A DNA stretch of 64,000 nucleotides from Brotaphodocola sp003480315 (GTDB lineage: Bacteria > Bacillota > Clostridia > Lachnospirales > Lachnospiraceae). The notes under the pieces were generated by a model. The model worked only from the letters and a program-made list of their open reading frames with translations, made no database searches and had not been told where the DNA came from. Each line of letters starts with the position of its first letter. Within the stretch, counting starts at the first letter, position 1. Below, one piece after another: positions 15,819 to 23,807 of the stretch. The position numbers and the translations under genes were made by a program. The stretch lies in the NCBI RefSeq assembly GCF_964246085.1, contig NZ_CAXTPD010000014.1; one strand, 5' to 3'.

Positions 15819-17447
15819 ATGAAAAAAAGATGGGGCACACTGCTTTTTGCAGGTCTCTTAGGCACCGCCGTGTTAAGCGGCTGCGGTTCATCCGCCTCTG
15901 ACTCTGCATCTACTGCTGCCGCAGATTCCGCTGCTGCAGAAACCACCACTTCTTCTGAAAATACGAAAGAAGATCTGATCTTTGTAAACTACCGCGATAT
16001 CCGCGATTTAAACCCACATTTATATGCCGGCGAGATGTACGCGCAGGAAATGCTGTACGAGGGTCTCGTCAATATCACAGCCAATGGTTTTGAAGGCTGT
16101 CTTGCTGAAAGCTGGGATGTCAGCGAGGACGGTAAGGTCTACACCTTCCACATCCGTCCGGGCGTCCTGTTCTCCGATGGAGAGAAATGTGATGCCTATG
16201 CCATCAAGGCCAACTTCGACGCAATTCTGGAAAACAAGGACCGCCACACCTGGCTGGAGATGATGCACCTGCTGGTCGGCGTTGACGCTCCGGATGAGAA
16301 CACCTTTGTCATCGAGCTGTCTGAGCCGTACTATCCGCTCTTAACCGAGCTTGGCGTTACCAGACCGTTTGCCATGATCTCCCCGAAAGCCATGAAAGAC
16401 GGCAGCACCAAGGATGGCGTAGAGGCTTACATCGGAACCGGCCCATATGTGCTGGATGAGTTTGTCACCGATGAGTATGCCATCTTCAAGGCAAACCCGA
16501 ACTACTGGGGTGAACAGCCGGCCATCAAGACCATCACCGTTAAGGTCATCCCGGATAACCAGACCCGTATCCTGGCTCTGGAAAAGGGCGAAATTGATAT
16601 GATTTTCGGAAAGAACATGATCGATGCCGATGCCATCAACCAGTACTTAGACAGCGATAAGTTCACCGTAGAGCTTTCTGATCCGACCTCTACCAGACAG
16701 ATCGTTCTGAATACCTCCTCCGATATTCTCTCCGAGAAGGATGTGCGCATTGCGCTTCAGCATGCTACCAACAAGCAGAATATCTCTGACGGTATCTTCT
16801 ACGGACTGGAGAAACCGGCTGACACCCTGTTCGCAAAAACCATCCCGTACTGCAACATTGATCTGGAGCCGTTTGCCTACGACTTAGAGCTGGCCGGCCA
16901 GATCCTGGATGACGCAGGCTGGAAGATGGGCTCCGGCAATGTCCGCGAGAAAGACGGAAAGCAGTTAAACATTGACCTGCTTTACAACAGTGACAGCGTT
17001 ACCGAGAAATCCATTGCCGAATATCTGCAGAGTGAGTATCAGACCATCGGTGTTGCCTTAAACATCCACGGCGAGGAGGAGCAGTCCTACCGCGATAACA
17101 TGAAGGCCGGTAATTTCGATATGGTATTCAACATCTGCTGGGGCACCCCGTACGACCCGCAGTCCTCTCTGGCAGCAATGCGCGCGCCGGTATACGGTGA
17201 CTACGCAGCCCAGCTTGGCCTGGATGATAAAGCCGAGATTGACGAAGCCATCACCGAGATCCTGATCACCACCGACGAGGACAGACGCCAGGAGCTTTAC
17301 ACCTACGTTCTGACCCATCTGCATGAGGACGCGGTTTACATTCCGCTGACCTATGAGTGCAACAAGGCCATTTATCGTTCCGATATGAAGGGCTTCCACT
17401 TTACCCAGACTCAGTATGAGGTTCCGTTCCAGGATTTCTCTTTCTAA
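15819..17447 (+). CDS. nikA: NikA-like ABC transporter substrate-binding lipoprotein
   Basis: A 542-residue family 5 (oligopeptide/nickel) binding protein. A signal peptide ends in a lipobox (LLGTAVLSGC), followed by a Ser/Ala-rich linker. Blocks resembling E. coli NikA run through the whole mature protein: LNPHLYAGEMYAQEMLYEGL, RHTWLEM, IGTGPYVLDEF, NYWGEQPAIK, GEIDMIFG and WGTPYDPQSSLAAMRAP. It would be membrane-anchored and deliver ligand to NikBC. E. coli NikA binds nickel as a chelate. Here the LysR regulator and linked acylase leave room for a peptide or opine-type ligand. The ATG at 15819 follows AGGAGG. Confidence 0.85.
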   Translation: MKKRWGTLLFAGLLGTAVLSGCGSSASDSASTAAADSAAAETTTSSENTKEDLIFVNYRDIRDLNPHLYAGEMYAQEMLYEGLVNITANGFEGCLAESWDVSEDGKVYTFHIRPGVLFSDGEKCDAYAIKANFDAILENKDRHTWLEMMHLLVGVDAPDENTFVIELSEPYYPLLTELGVTRPFAMISPKAMKDGSTKDGVEAYIGTGPYVLDEFVTDEYAIFKANPNYWGEQPAIKTITVKVIPDNQTRILALEKGEIDMIFGKNMIDADAINQYLDSDKFTVELSDPTSTRQIVLNTSSDILSEKDVRIALQHATNKQNISDGIFYGLEKPADTLFAKTIPYCNIDLEPFAYDLELAGQILDDAGWKMGSGNVREKDGKQLNIDLLYNSDSVTEKSIAEYLQSEYQTIGVALNIHGEEEQSYRDNMKAGNFDMVFNICWGTPYDPQSSLAAMRAPVYGDYAAQLGLDDKAEIDEAITEILITTDEDRRQELYTYVLTHLHEDAVYIPLTYECNKAIYRSDMKGFHFTQTQYEVPFQDFSF

Positions 17448-17481
17448 GTTCTGAGGAGTAATTCAACCTGAAATGTGTACG

Positions 17482-17505
17482 AAGCCGTCTCCCGCGAGGC
17501 GGCTT
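17482..17505 (+). other. Intercistronic hairpin between nikA and nikB
   Basis: AAGCCGTCTC and GAGGCGGCTT form a 10-bp stem with one wobble and a 4-nt loop, followed by a broken T-run (TGTATTGTT). Such hairpins after binding-protein genes stabilise the upstream message or partly terminate, giving more NikA than NikB-E. Confidence 0.6.
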
Positions 17506-17554
17506 TGTATTGTTACGGTTCACACGTTTGTTGATTTTTACCGGAGGTACTGTT

Positions 17555-18496
17555 TTGAAACCATATATCATCAAGCGGATCCTTTCCGCGATCCCGCTTC
17601 TTCTCATTATTTCCTTTGTGTGCTTTGTTTTTATCAACCTGATCCCATCCGACCCGGCTGAGGTAGCCCTGCGCGTACGCCAGGTTCCCATCATTACCGA
17701 AGAAGCCATTGCCGAGGTCCGGGCGGAGCTTGGACTGGACAAGCCGTATCTGGTCCGCTATTTCACCTGGGTACTGGACTGTCTGCGCGGTGACTTCGGT
17801 ATCAGCTATGTGAACCCGACCCGTACCGTGGCGGGGGAGCTGCTGCGCTGCATGCCGGCTACCCTGCAGCTGGCGGGCGCTTCCCTCATCATGGTAATCC
17901 TGTTAAGCCTGCCGATCGGCTTTCTGTGCGCTGTATACAAGGATGGCTGGTTTGACCGGATCATGCGCGGCATTGTCTTCATGACCACCGCCATGCCGGC
18001 TTACTGGGTCGGCCTTCTGATGATGTGGCTGATCTCCATCAAGCTGGATCTTCTGCCCACCAGTGGAAACGGAACCATCAAACACCTGATCTTACCGGCC
18101 TTTACCGTATCCTTAAGCTACATTTCCACCTATATCCGCCTGATCCGCAACAATATGCTGGAAAACATGAAACAGGACTATGTGCTCTATGCCAATGTCC
18201 GCGGCCTGCCGCAGAAATCCATTCTGGTAAAACATATCCTGAAAAACTCCATGCACACCTGCATCGTTGCCATCGGTATGAGTATTCCGCAGCTGATCTC
18301 CGGAACCATCGTCGTGGAAAATGTATTTGCGTGGCCAGGACTCGGAACTCTGTGCATCAGTTCCATTTTCAACCGGGACTATCCGGTGATCCAGACCTAT
18401 GTGCTTCTGATCGGCGTTCTGTTTGTCGTATTTAACCTGCTGTTTGATATTCTTCAGACGGTGTCTGATCCGCGTATGCGAAAGGAGGGCAACTAA
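17555..18496 (+). CDS. nikB: NikB-like ABC permease (TTG start)
   Basis: A 313-residue inner-membrane permease of the DppB/NikB family with six predicted helices: N-terminal KPYIIKRILSAIPLLLIISF, a long external loop, and a C-terminal EAA-like block (AIGMSIPQLISGTIVVENVFAWPG). The start is TTG at 17555 with GGAGG 7 nt before. No in-frame ATG precedes the first helix, and the upstream frame runs into the hairpin. The stop overlaps the nikC ATG as TAATG. Confidence 0.87.
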   Translation: MKPYIIKRILSAIPLLLIISFVCFVFINLIPSDPAEVALRVRQVPIITEEAIAEVRAELGLDKPYLVRYFTWVLDCLRGDFGISYVNPTRTVAGELLRCMPATLQLAGASLIMVILLSLPIGFLCAVYKDGWFDRIMRGIVFMTTAMPAYWVGLLMMWLISIKLDLLPTSGNGTIKHLILPAFTVSLSYISTYIRLIRNNMLENMKQDYVLYANVRGLPQKSILVKHILKNSMHTCIVAIGMSIPQLISGTIVVENVFAWPGLGTLCISSIFNRDYPVIQTYVLLIGVLFVVFNLLFDILQTVSDPRMRKEGN

Positions 18497-19317
18497 TGTT
18501 ACACCGTTTTCTTCATAATAAAACTGCTGTTGGTACCGTCTCTCTGGTGCTGATCGTGGCTCTGATGGGCATCTTTGCCCCGGTCATTGCCCCGCATGAC
18601 CCTTACGCTACCGACATTCTCAACAAATTTGCCCACTTCAGCAAGGAATATCCGCTGGGCACCGATAACCTGGGCCGCTGCATTCTTTCCCGCATGGTCT
18701 ACGGCATCCGCCCAACCCTTGGGCTTGCTGTTTTAACCATGCTTGGCACCATTGGGCTGGGTGCCCTGATGGGACTTCTGGCCGGTTATTTCCGCGGTAT
18801 CACCGAAGAACTGATCATGCGCGTGGTGGATGTGATGCTTTCCTTCCCCAGCCAGATCATGGTATTTGCGGTCGTTGCACTGCTCGGCATCAACGTACAG
18901 AACGTGATTCTGGCAAACGTCTTCATCAAATGGGCCTGGTATGCCCGCATGATCCGCACCGGTGTCATGCAGTACCGCGACCGCAATTTTGTCCAGTTTT
19001 CCCGCTGCGTTGGCACTCCGGAACGCTTCATTCTCTTCCGGCACCTGGTTCCCTCCATCGCGGCAGACCTGGCCGTGCTCTCTTCCCTGGATGTAGGCTG
19101 GGCCATCATCAACATTTCCACCCTGTCCTTCCTGGGGCTCGGGGTAAAGGCTCCGACGCCGGAATGGGGTGCCATGCTCAGCGAAGCAAAAAATGTCCTG
19201 ACTAGCAACCCGGCCCAGATGCTGGTACCGGGTATCGCCATCGTTGTTCTGGTTGCTGCTTTTAACTTAATGGGCGACGCCATCCGCGATGTGCTGGACC
19301 CGAAGGAGGTGCTGTAA
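18496..19317 (+). CDS. nikC: NikC-like ABC permease
   Basis: A 273-residue second permease of the DppC/NikC family. It has the N-terminal segment HRFLHNKTAVGTVSL, the PLGTDNLGRCILSR motif typical of DppC proteins, and the EAA loop VGTPERFILFRHLVPS. It forms the membrane channel with NikB. Overlapping stops and starts (TAATG) on both sides indicate translational coupling. Confidence 0.88.
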   Translation: MLHRFLHNKTAVGTVSLVLIVALMGIFAPVIAPHDPYATDILNKFAHFSKEYPLGTDNLGRCILSRMVYGIRPTLGLAVLTMLGTIGLGALMGLLAGYFRGITEELIMRVVDVMLSFPSQIMVFAVVALLGINVQNVILANVFIKWAWYARMIRTGVMQYRDRNFVQFSRCVGTPERFILFRHLVPSIAADLAVLSSLDVGWAIINISTLSFLGLGVKAPTPEWGAMLSEAKNVLTSNPAQMLVPGIAIVVLVAAFNLMGDAIRDVLDPKEVL

Positions 19318-20147
19318 TGTCTGCCATTTTAAAAGTAGAAAACTTAAATGTCACGCTGCGGCACCGCAGAGTCTCCAAAAAGCTGGTGGAAGATGTCAGC
19401 TTTGAGGTCCATCCCGGTGAATGCCTCGGCATTCTCGGCGAGTCCGGAAGTGGCAAGAGCATGACCGTAAAATCTGTTCTCGGCCTGCTGGATAAGAATT
19501 TCCAGGTTTCCGGAAGCGCCATCTTTGACGGCCAGGACCTGTTAAAAGAAACCAAAGAGGAGCTGCGCCGCCTCCGCGGAAGCCGGATCACCATGGTCCT
19601 GCAAAATCCCATGACCTGTTTTGACCCGCTCTACCGCATTGGAAACCAAATGGCTGAAACCTTTGCCACCCACACCTCTTGGAACGTCCAGGAGATTCGC
19701 AGCCGGTGTCTGGAAATTCTCGATCAGATGCGAATCCGGAACGGCGAAGAGGTTCTGGAAAAATACCCGCACCAGCTTTCCGGCGGCATGCTCCAGCGCA
19801 TCATGATCGGCATTGCCATGGCCCTGCAGCCGGAGCTTCTGATCGCCGATGAGCCGACCACCGCCATCGATGCCATCACACAGTATGAGATTCTGGAAGA
19901 ATTTATCCGTATCAAAAAGCAGAAAAACACCGCCATGCTGTTCATTACCCATGACCTGGGAGCCATCTCCAAGGTTGCCGACCGCATCCTGGTCATGAAC
20001 AGCGGACATGTAGTCGACAGCGGAAGCTTCGACCACATTCTCAAACATGCCGATGACCCGTACACCCGCATGCTGGTGGAAAAACGTTCTGCCGTCATGC
20101 GCCGCTACCGCCAGATCTTACATGGAAAGGAGAGTTCCAATGCTTGA
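19317..20147 (+). CDS. nikD: NikD-like ABC ATPase
   Basis: A 276-residue ATP-binding subunit of the oligopeptide/nickel group. Walker A is GESGSGKS near residue 40, the signature LSGGMLQR, Walker B LLIADEPTTAID and the switch histidine ITHD. It pairs with NikE to power NikBC. The final 8 nt overlap nikE. Confidence 0.9.
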   Translation: MSAILKVENLNVTLRHRRVSKKLVEDVSFEVHPGECLGILGESGSGKSMTVKSVLGLLDKNFQVSGSAIFDGQDLLKETKEELRRLRGSRITMVLQNPMTCFDPLYRIGNQMAETFATHTSWNVQEIRSRCLEILDQMRIRNGEEVLEKYPHQLSGGMLQRIMIGIAMALQPELLIADEPTTAIDAITQYEILEEFIRIKKQKNTAMLFITHDLGAISKVADRILVMNSGHVVDSGSFDHILKHADDPYTRMLVEKRSAVMRRYRQILHGKESSNA

Positions 20148-20919
20148 AATAAGTAACATCAATGTCAGTTTCCGCAGCGAACGCCAGGAAAAACTGTTCG
20201 GCACCACCAGAGATCAGGTTCTCTTTGATGTTTCCTTAAAGGTGCCCCAGGGAACCTGCCTTGGAATCCTCGGCGAATCCGGAAGCGGAAAATCCACCCT
20301 GGGCCGCGTGATCTGCGGCCTGTTAAAACCTGACAGCGGCGAACTGAAGATTCACGGTACTTCCGTCTACGCATCCAGAAGCGGCCGCAAAAACCTGCAA
20401 AAGCGCTTAAGTGTTGTATTTCAGGACTATACCACCTCCGCAAATCCACGTTTCCGGGTAAAGGAGATCATTGCGGAAGGACTGGCCGCAAGAGAGCGTA
20501 ACCAGAAAATCCGGTTAAACCAGGCAGAAGAAACCAGCCGCCTCTTAGAGCTGGTCGGCTTAAACGCTTCCTACGCAGACCGGTATCCACACGAGTTATC
20601 CGGCGGACAGCTGCAGCGCGTCTGCATTGCCCGGGCCGTGGCATGCCAGCCTGAGATCATCCTCTTTGACGAAGCCATCTCCTCCCTGGATGCCCACACC
20701 CAGGTCCAGATCATGGACCTTCTGCGTGAACTGAAGGAAAAGCTGGGACTGACCTATATTTTCATCACCCATGACCTGACCTCTGTCACCTACATCTGCG
20801 ATGACGTGCTCTTTCTCTACCACGGCCGCATTACCGAACACATCCCGGTGTCCCACATTGCGGAGACCAAAGACGAATACGCAAAGAAGCTCCTGGCTTC
20901 CATGATCGAATTTGACTAA
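20140..20919 (+). CDS. nikE: NikE-like ABC ATPase
   Basis: A 259-residue second ATP-binding subunit: Walker A GESGSGKSTLG, Q-loop VVFQDYTTSANPR, signature LSGGQLQR, Walker B IILFDEAISSLD and H-loop ITHD. The start at 20140 follows AAAGGAG; the longer frame from 20047 would read through the end of nikD. The aspartoacylase-like gene begins 10 nt downstream. Confidence 0.9.
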   Translation: MLEISNINVSFRSERQEKLFGTTRDQVLFDVSLKVPQGTCLGILGESGSGKSTLGRVICGLLKPDSGELKIHGTSVYASRSGRKNLQKRLSVVFQDYTTSANPRFRVKEIIAEGLAARERNQKIRLNQAEETSRLLELVGLNASYADRYPHELSGGQLQRVCIARAVACQPEIILFDEAISSLDAHTQVQIMDLLRELKEKLGLTYIFITHDLTSVTYICDDVLFLYHGRITEHIPVSHIAETKDEYAKKLLASMIEFD

Positions 20920-20929
20920 AGGAGAATTT

Positions 20930-21880
20930 TTGAAATTTATGAGACTGTCTGACTTAAAAGCCGGCAGCGGAGAAAAACAGACCCTCCTGCTGCCTGTCAC
21001 CAGCCCCTATCCTGTAGAAATGACCGTGATCTGCGGCTGCCGCCCCGGAAAAACCCTGGTGGTGACAGCCGGTGTTCACGGCTGTGAATATGTCGGCATC
21101 GAAACACTGAACCAGTTAAAAAAAGAGCTGAATCCCGCCGCTCTCTCCGGCCGCGTAATCCTTCTTCCCCTGGTAAACCCGGAAGGCTTCTACCATGGCA
21201 GCAAGCAGACCATCCCGGCCGACGGGCAAAACTTAAACCGCATGTTTCCCGGCAAATCCGATGGCACATTTTCCAGCCAGCTTGCCAGAGTCCTGGAAGA
21301 AACCCTGTACCCCGAAGCAGATTTCCTGATGGATCTGCACGGCGGTGATGTCAACGAAGCACTGACACCGCTGCTCTTCTTTCCAACAGCCGTTCCGGAA
21401 TCCTTGTCTGCCGCAGCTTGTGCAGCCGCTGAAAGCCTCTCCGTTCCTTACCGGGTTGCCTCCACCTCCAGAAACGGACTTTACAGCTGGGCAGCCCAGT
21501 GCGGCATCCCCGCCCTTTTAGTAGAGCGCGGAGAACGGGGGCTGTGGAGTGGAGAAGAGGTTTCTGCATGCCGGGAAAATGTGTATGAGCTGATGCGGCA
21601 TCTGGGAATCCTGCATGTGGATATGGTATCTGCCTGCTTTCCGCAGACTGAAATCCGCAAAGCCGTCTACGAGGAAGCGCCCGTGGATGGCTTCTGGTAT
21701 CCCGCAATGTCTGCAGCCGGTCAGAAATTAAAACAAGGTGCCCTGCTTGGCACCCTGAAGGATTCTTATGGAAATGAAATTGCCCGCTATACTGCCCCGT
21801 TTGAAGGAGTGGTGCTTTACTACACTCTAAGTCTTGGAGTAAGAAGCGGAGATCCGCTCATTGCATACGGAAAGCTGTAA
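20930..21880 (+). CDS. Succinylglutamate desuccinylase/aspartoacylase-family metalloenzyme (M14 fold)
   Basis: A 316-residue cytoplasmic zinc enzyme. The zinc motif is VHGCEY (H-x2-E) with the third ligand in MDLHGG. NLNRMFPG provides substrate-binding Asn/Arg, and the C-terminal barrel begins near GFWYPAMSAAGQKLKQG. The family removes N-acyl groups from amino acids or cleaves related amides. TTG at 20930 has AGGAG 5 nt before it and is preferred; an ATG follows at 20939. It is 10 nt behind nikE, so it probably processes the imported ligand, for example an N-acylated amino acid, opine or metal-chelating conjugate. That link is inference. Confidence 0.82.
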   Translation: MKFMRLSDLKAGSGEKQTLLLPVTSPYPVEMTVICGCRPGKTLVVTAGVHGCEYVGIETLNQLKKELNPAALSGRVILLPLVNPEGFYHGSKQTIPADGQNLNRMFPGKSDGTFSSQLARVLEETLYPEADFLMDLHGGDVNEALTPLLFFPTAVPESLSAAACAAAESLSVPYRVASTSRNGLYSWAAQCGIPALLVERGERGLWSGEEVSACRENVYELMRHLGILHVDMVSACFPQTEIRKAVYEEAPVDGFWYPAMSAAGQKLKQGALLGTLKDSYGNEIARYTAPFEGVVLYYTLSLGVRSGDPLIAYGKL

Positions 21881-21902
21881 ATCTGTTACCCTTAGGCTGA
21901 TA

Positions 21903-21937
21903 CCCAGGCATATTCAGTGTGCCTGGGCATTTTCTTT
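21903..21937 (+). terminator. Terminator of the nik-like operon
   Basis: CCCAGGCA (21903-21910) pairs with TGCCTGGG (21920-21927) around a 9-nt loop, then a T-rich tail (ATTTTCTTT). Confidence 0.8.
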
Positions 21938-21973
21938 CACCAGCACATCTTTCCCATCTATAATTACAGATAC

Positions 21974-22030
21974 TTGACTTTTATTTTTTTCTCCCTATAA
22001 TTAAGTAATAGCTTTATTAAGCAAATACTT
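21974..22030 (+). promoter_or_regulatory. arsR-MATE promoter with ArsR-type operator
   Basis: TTGACT (21974-21979) and TATAAT (21996-22001) are 16 nt apart. Directly downstream is an imperfect 12-4-12 inverted repeat (AAGTAATAGCTT / AAGCAAATACTT, 22003-22030; 10 of 12 match), the shape and place expected for autorepression by an ArsR/SmtB protein. Confidence 0.65.
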
Positions 22031-22049
22031 TATTATAAAGGAGGCATTC

Positions 22050-22397
22050 ATGACTGATCTTGAGTTGCTTCATATCATTACCATGCCTACACGCTACCAG
22101 ATTCTTATGCTTTTGTTAAATCATCATTACTGTGGAAAGGCACTTTCCGCAAAACTGGGCATCAGTGAATCGGCAGTATCCCAGCACCTGCAGGTGTTAA
22201 AAAACTGTGGCCTGGTCACCGGCCTGCGAATTGATTACCAGATGCATTACCAGGTGAACAAAGGCCTGATGCTCCGGGCTGCCAATGCCCTTTGCCAGGC
22301 GCTGTCAAAAACAGAAAAAACACACTGGGATCAGGAAAGCTGTGACTGTGAATTTGCTGCGTCCTGCAGCAGGAGAGGAGATTCCAGAAAATCATGA
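22050..22397 (+). CDS. ArsR-family winged-helix regulator
   Basis: A 115-residue small repressor with winged helix TRYQILMLLLNHHYCGKALSAKLG, then ESAVSQHLQVLKNCGLV. The C-terminal tail has three Cys (SCDCEFAASC), which could sense a metal or a thiol-reactive compound. It overlaps the MATE gene by ATGA and should control it. The classic ELCVCDL metal motif is absent. An AAAGGAGG site precedes the ATG. Confidence 0.85.
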   Translation: MTDLELLHIITMPTRYQILMLLLNHHYCGKALSAKLGISESAVSQHLQVLKNCGLVTGLRIDYQMHYQVNKGLMLRAANALCQALSKTEKTHWDQESCDCEFAASCSRRGDSRKS

Positions 22398-23731
22398 ACA
22401 AGAATAAAGACTATCTGATCACAGAAAAGCCATCCCGGGCACTGTTTGCCTTTGCGCTTCCCATGATCATCGGAAATCTGTTCCAGCAGGCATACACCAT
22501 TGTAGACTCCGCTATTGTGGGACATTATGTAGGAGAAACCGCACTGGCCGCAGTCGGCGCGTCCTATGCGCTGACCAGCATTTTTATCTGTGTTGCCATC
22601 GGCGGCGGTATCGGCGCGTCGGTCATCATCAGCCAGCATTTCGGTGGACATGCCTACAGCCGCATGAAAACCAGTATCCGTACCGCCATGCTTTCCTTCC
22701 TGCTCATCAGTCTGATGCTTGGCGGCATTGGCCTGTGCTTCAGCAGACAGATCATGGAAGCCTTAAACACCCCGGCCGATGCCATGGACATTGCTGTAAT
22801 CTACTTAAACATTTACTTTTACGGTCTGCCCTTTTTGTTTATGTACAACATCCTTTCCTCCATGTTCAATGCCCTCGGTGAATCGCGGATTCCGCTGTAT
22901 CTGCTGATCTTCTCCTCGGTGCTGAATATCTTTCTGGATCTGTACATGGTGGCCACCCTGCATCTCGGTGTTGCCGGTGCCGCTTACGCGACCTTTATTG
23001 CCCAGGGCATCTCGGCGGTCTGCTCCTTCCTGATCTTTCTGCACACACTCCGTCGGTTAGACGGGAAAGCAGAAACCTGGTTCAGTAAGGCAGAGTTTTC
23101 CTCCATGTCCCGCATCGCATTGCCATCCATTCTCCAGCAGTCCACGGTTTCTATCGGAATGATGCTGGTCCAGTCGGTGGTAAACGGCTTTGGCACACAG
23201 ATCCTGGCCGGGTTTTCAGCCGGCATGCGGATCGAATCCCTCTGCGTGGTTCCCATGGCCGCCATCGGAAACGCCCTTTCCTCCTATACAGCACAGAACA
23301 TCGGCGCAGAAAAACACGAACGGATCTCCCTGGGATATCGGACTGCCAATATCATGGTTGCCATCACCGCCGTCATCCTGTGTCTGTTCCTGGAGCTGCT
23401 CCACCGTCCTTTGATCGCGCTATTCCTGGACGGTGCTCCCTCTGCCCAGACTGTTGCCACCGGAGAAGGATACCTGCGATTCATCGGCTTCTTTTTCTGC
23501 ATGATCGGCTTTAAAATGGCGGTCGACGGCATTCTTCGCGGTGCCGGAGCCGTAAAAGTTTTTACCATCGCCAATCTGGTAAACCTGGGGCTGCGTGTGC
23601 TCATTGCCAAGCTCGGAGCTCCTGTCTACGGCATTGCCATGATATGGTACGCCGTGCCGCTGGGATGGCTCGCAAACTTCCTGATCTCCTACGGATATTA
23701 CCGGACAGGGAAATGGAAACAGATATCATAA
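22394..23731 (+). CDS. MATE-family efflux transporter
   Basis: A 445-residue membrane protein with twelve predicted helices. It shows the MATE pattern in both halves: FALPMIIGNLFQQAYTIVDSAIVGHYVG and, later, IALPSILQQSTVSIGMMLVQSVVNGFG. It would expel drugs or metabolites against Na+ or H+. Expression is probably released when the overlapping ArsR protein meets its inducer. The substrate cannot be told. Confidence 0.9.
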   Translation: MNKNKDYLITEKPSRALFAFALPMIIGNLFQQAYTIVDSAIVGHYVGETALAAVGASYALTSIFICVAIGGGIGASVIISQHFGGHAYSRMKTSIRTAMLSFLLISLMLGGIGLCFSRQIMEALNTPADAMDIAVIYLNIYFYGLPFLFMYNILSSMFNALGESRIPLYLLIFSSVLNIFLDLYMVATLHLGVAGAAYATFIAQGISAVCSFLIFLHTLRRLDGKAETWFSKAEFSSMSRIALPSILQQSTVSIGMMLVQSVVNGFGTQILAGFSAGMRIESLCVVPMAAIGNALSSYTAQNIGAEKHERISLGYRTANIMVAITAVILCLFLELLHRPLIALFLDGAPSAQTVATGEGYLRFIGFFFCMIGFKMAVDGILRGAGAVKVFTIANLVNLGLRVLIAKLGAPVYGIAMIWYAVPLGWLANFLISYGYYRTGKWKQIS

Positions 23732-23744
23732 GCATGAATACCGG

Positions 23745-23782
23745 AAAACCCCGGCTGGCCATCACGGTCCGCCGGGGTTTTT
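23745..23782. terminator. Bidirectional terminator between MATE and symporter genes
   Basis: AAAACCCCGGC (23745-23755) pairs with GCCGGGGTTTTT (23771-23782). The A-run on one side and T-run on the other serve both convergent genes. Confidence 0.85.
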
Positions 23783-23807
23783 CTCATAATGCAGGTTTTA
23801 TATGCTT

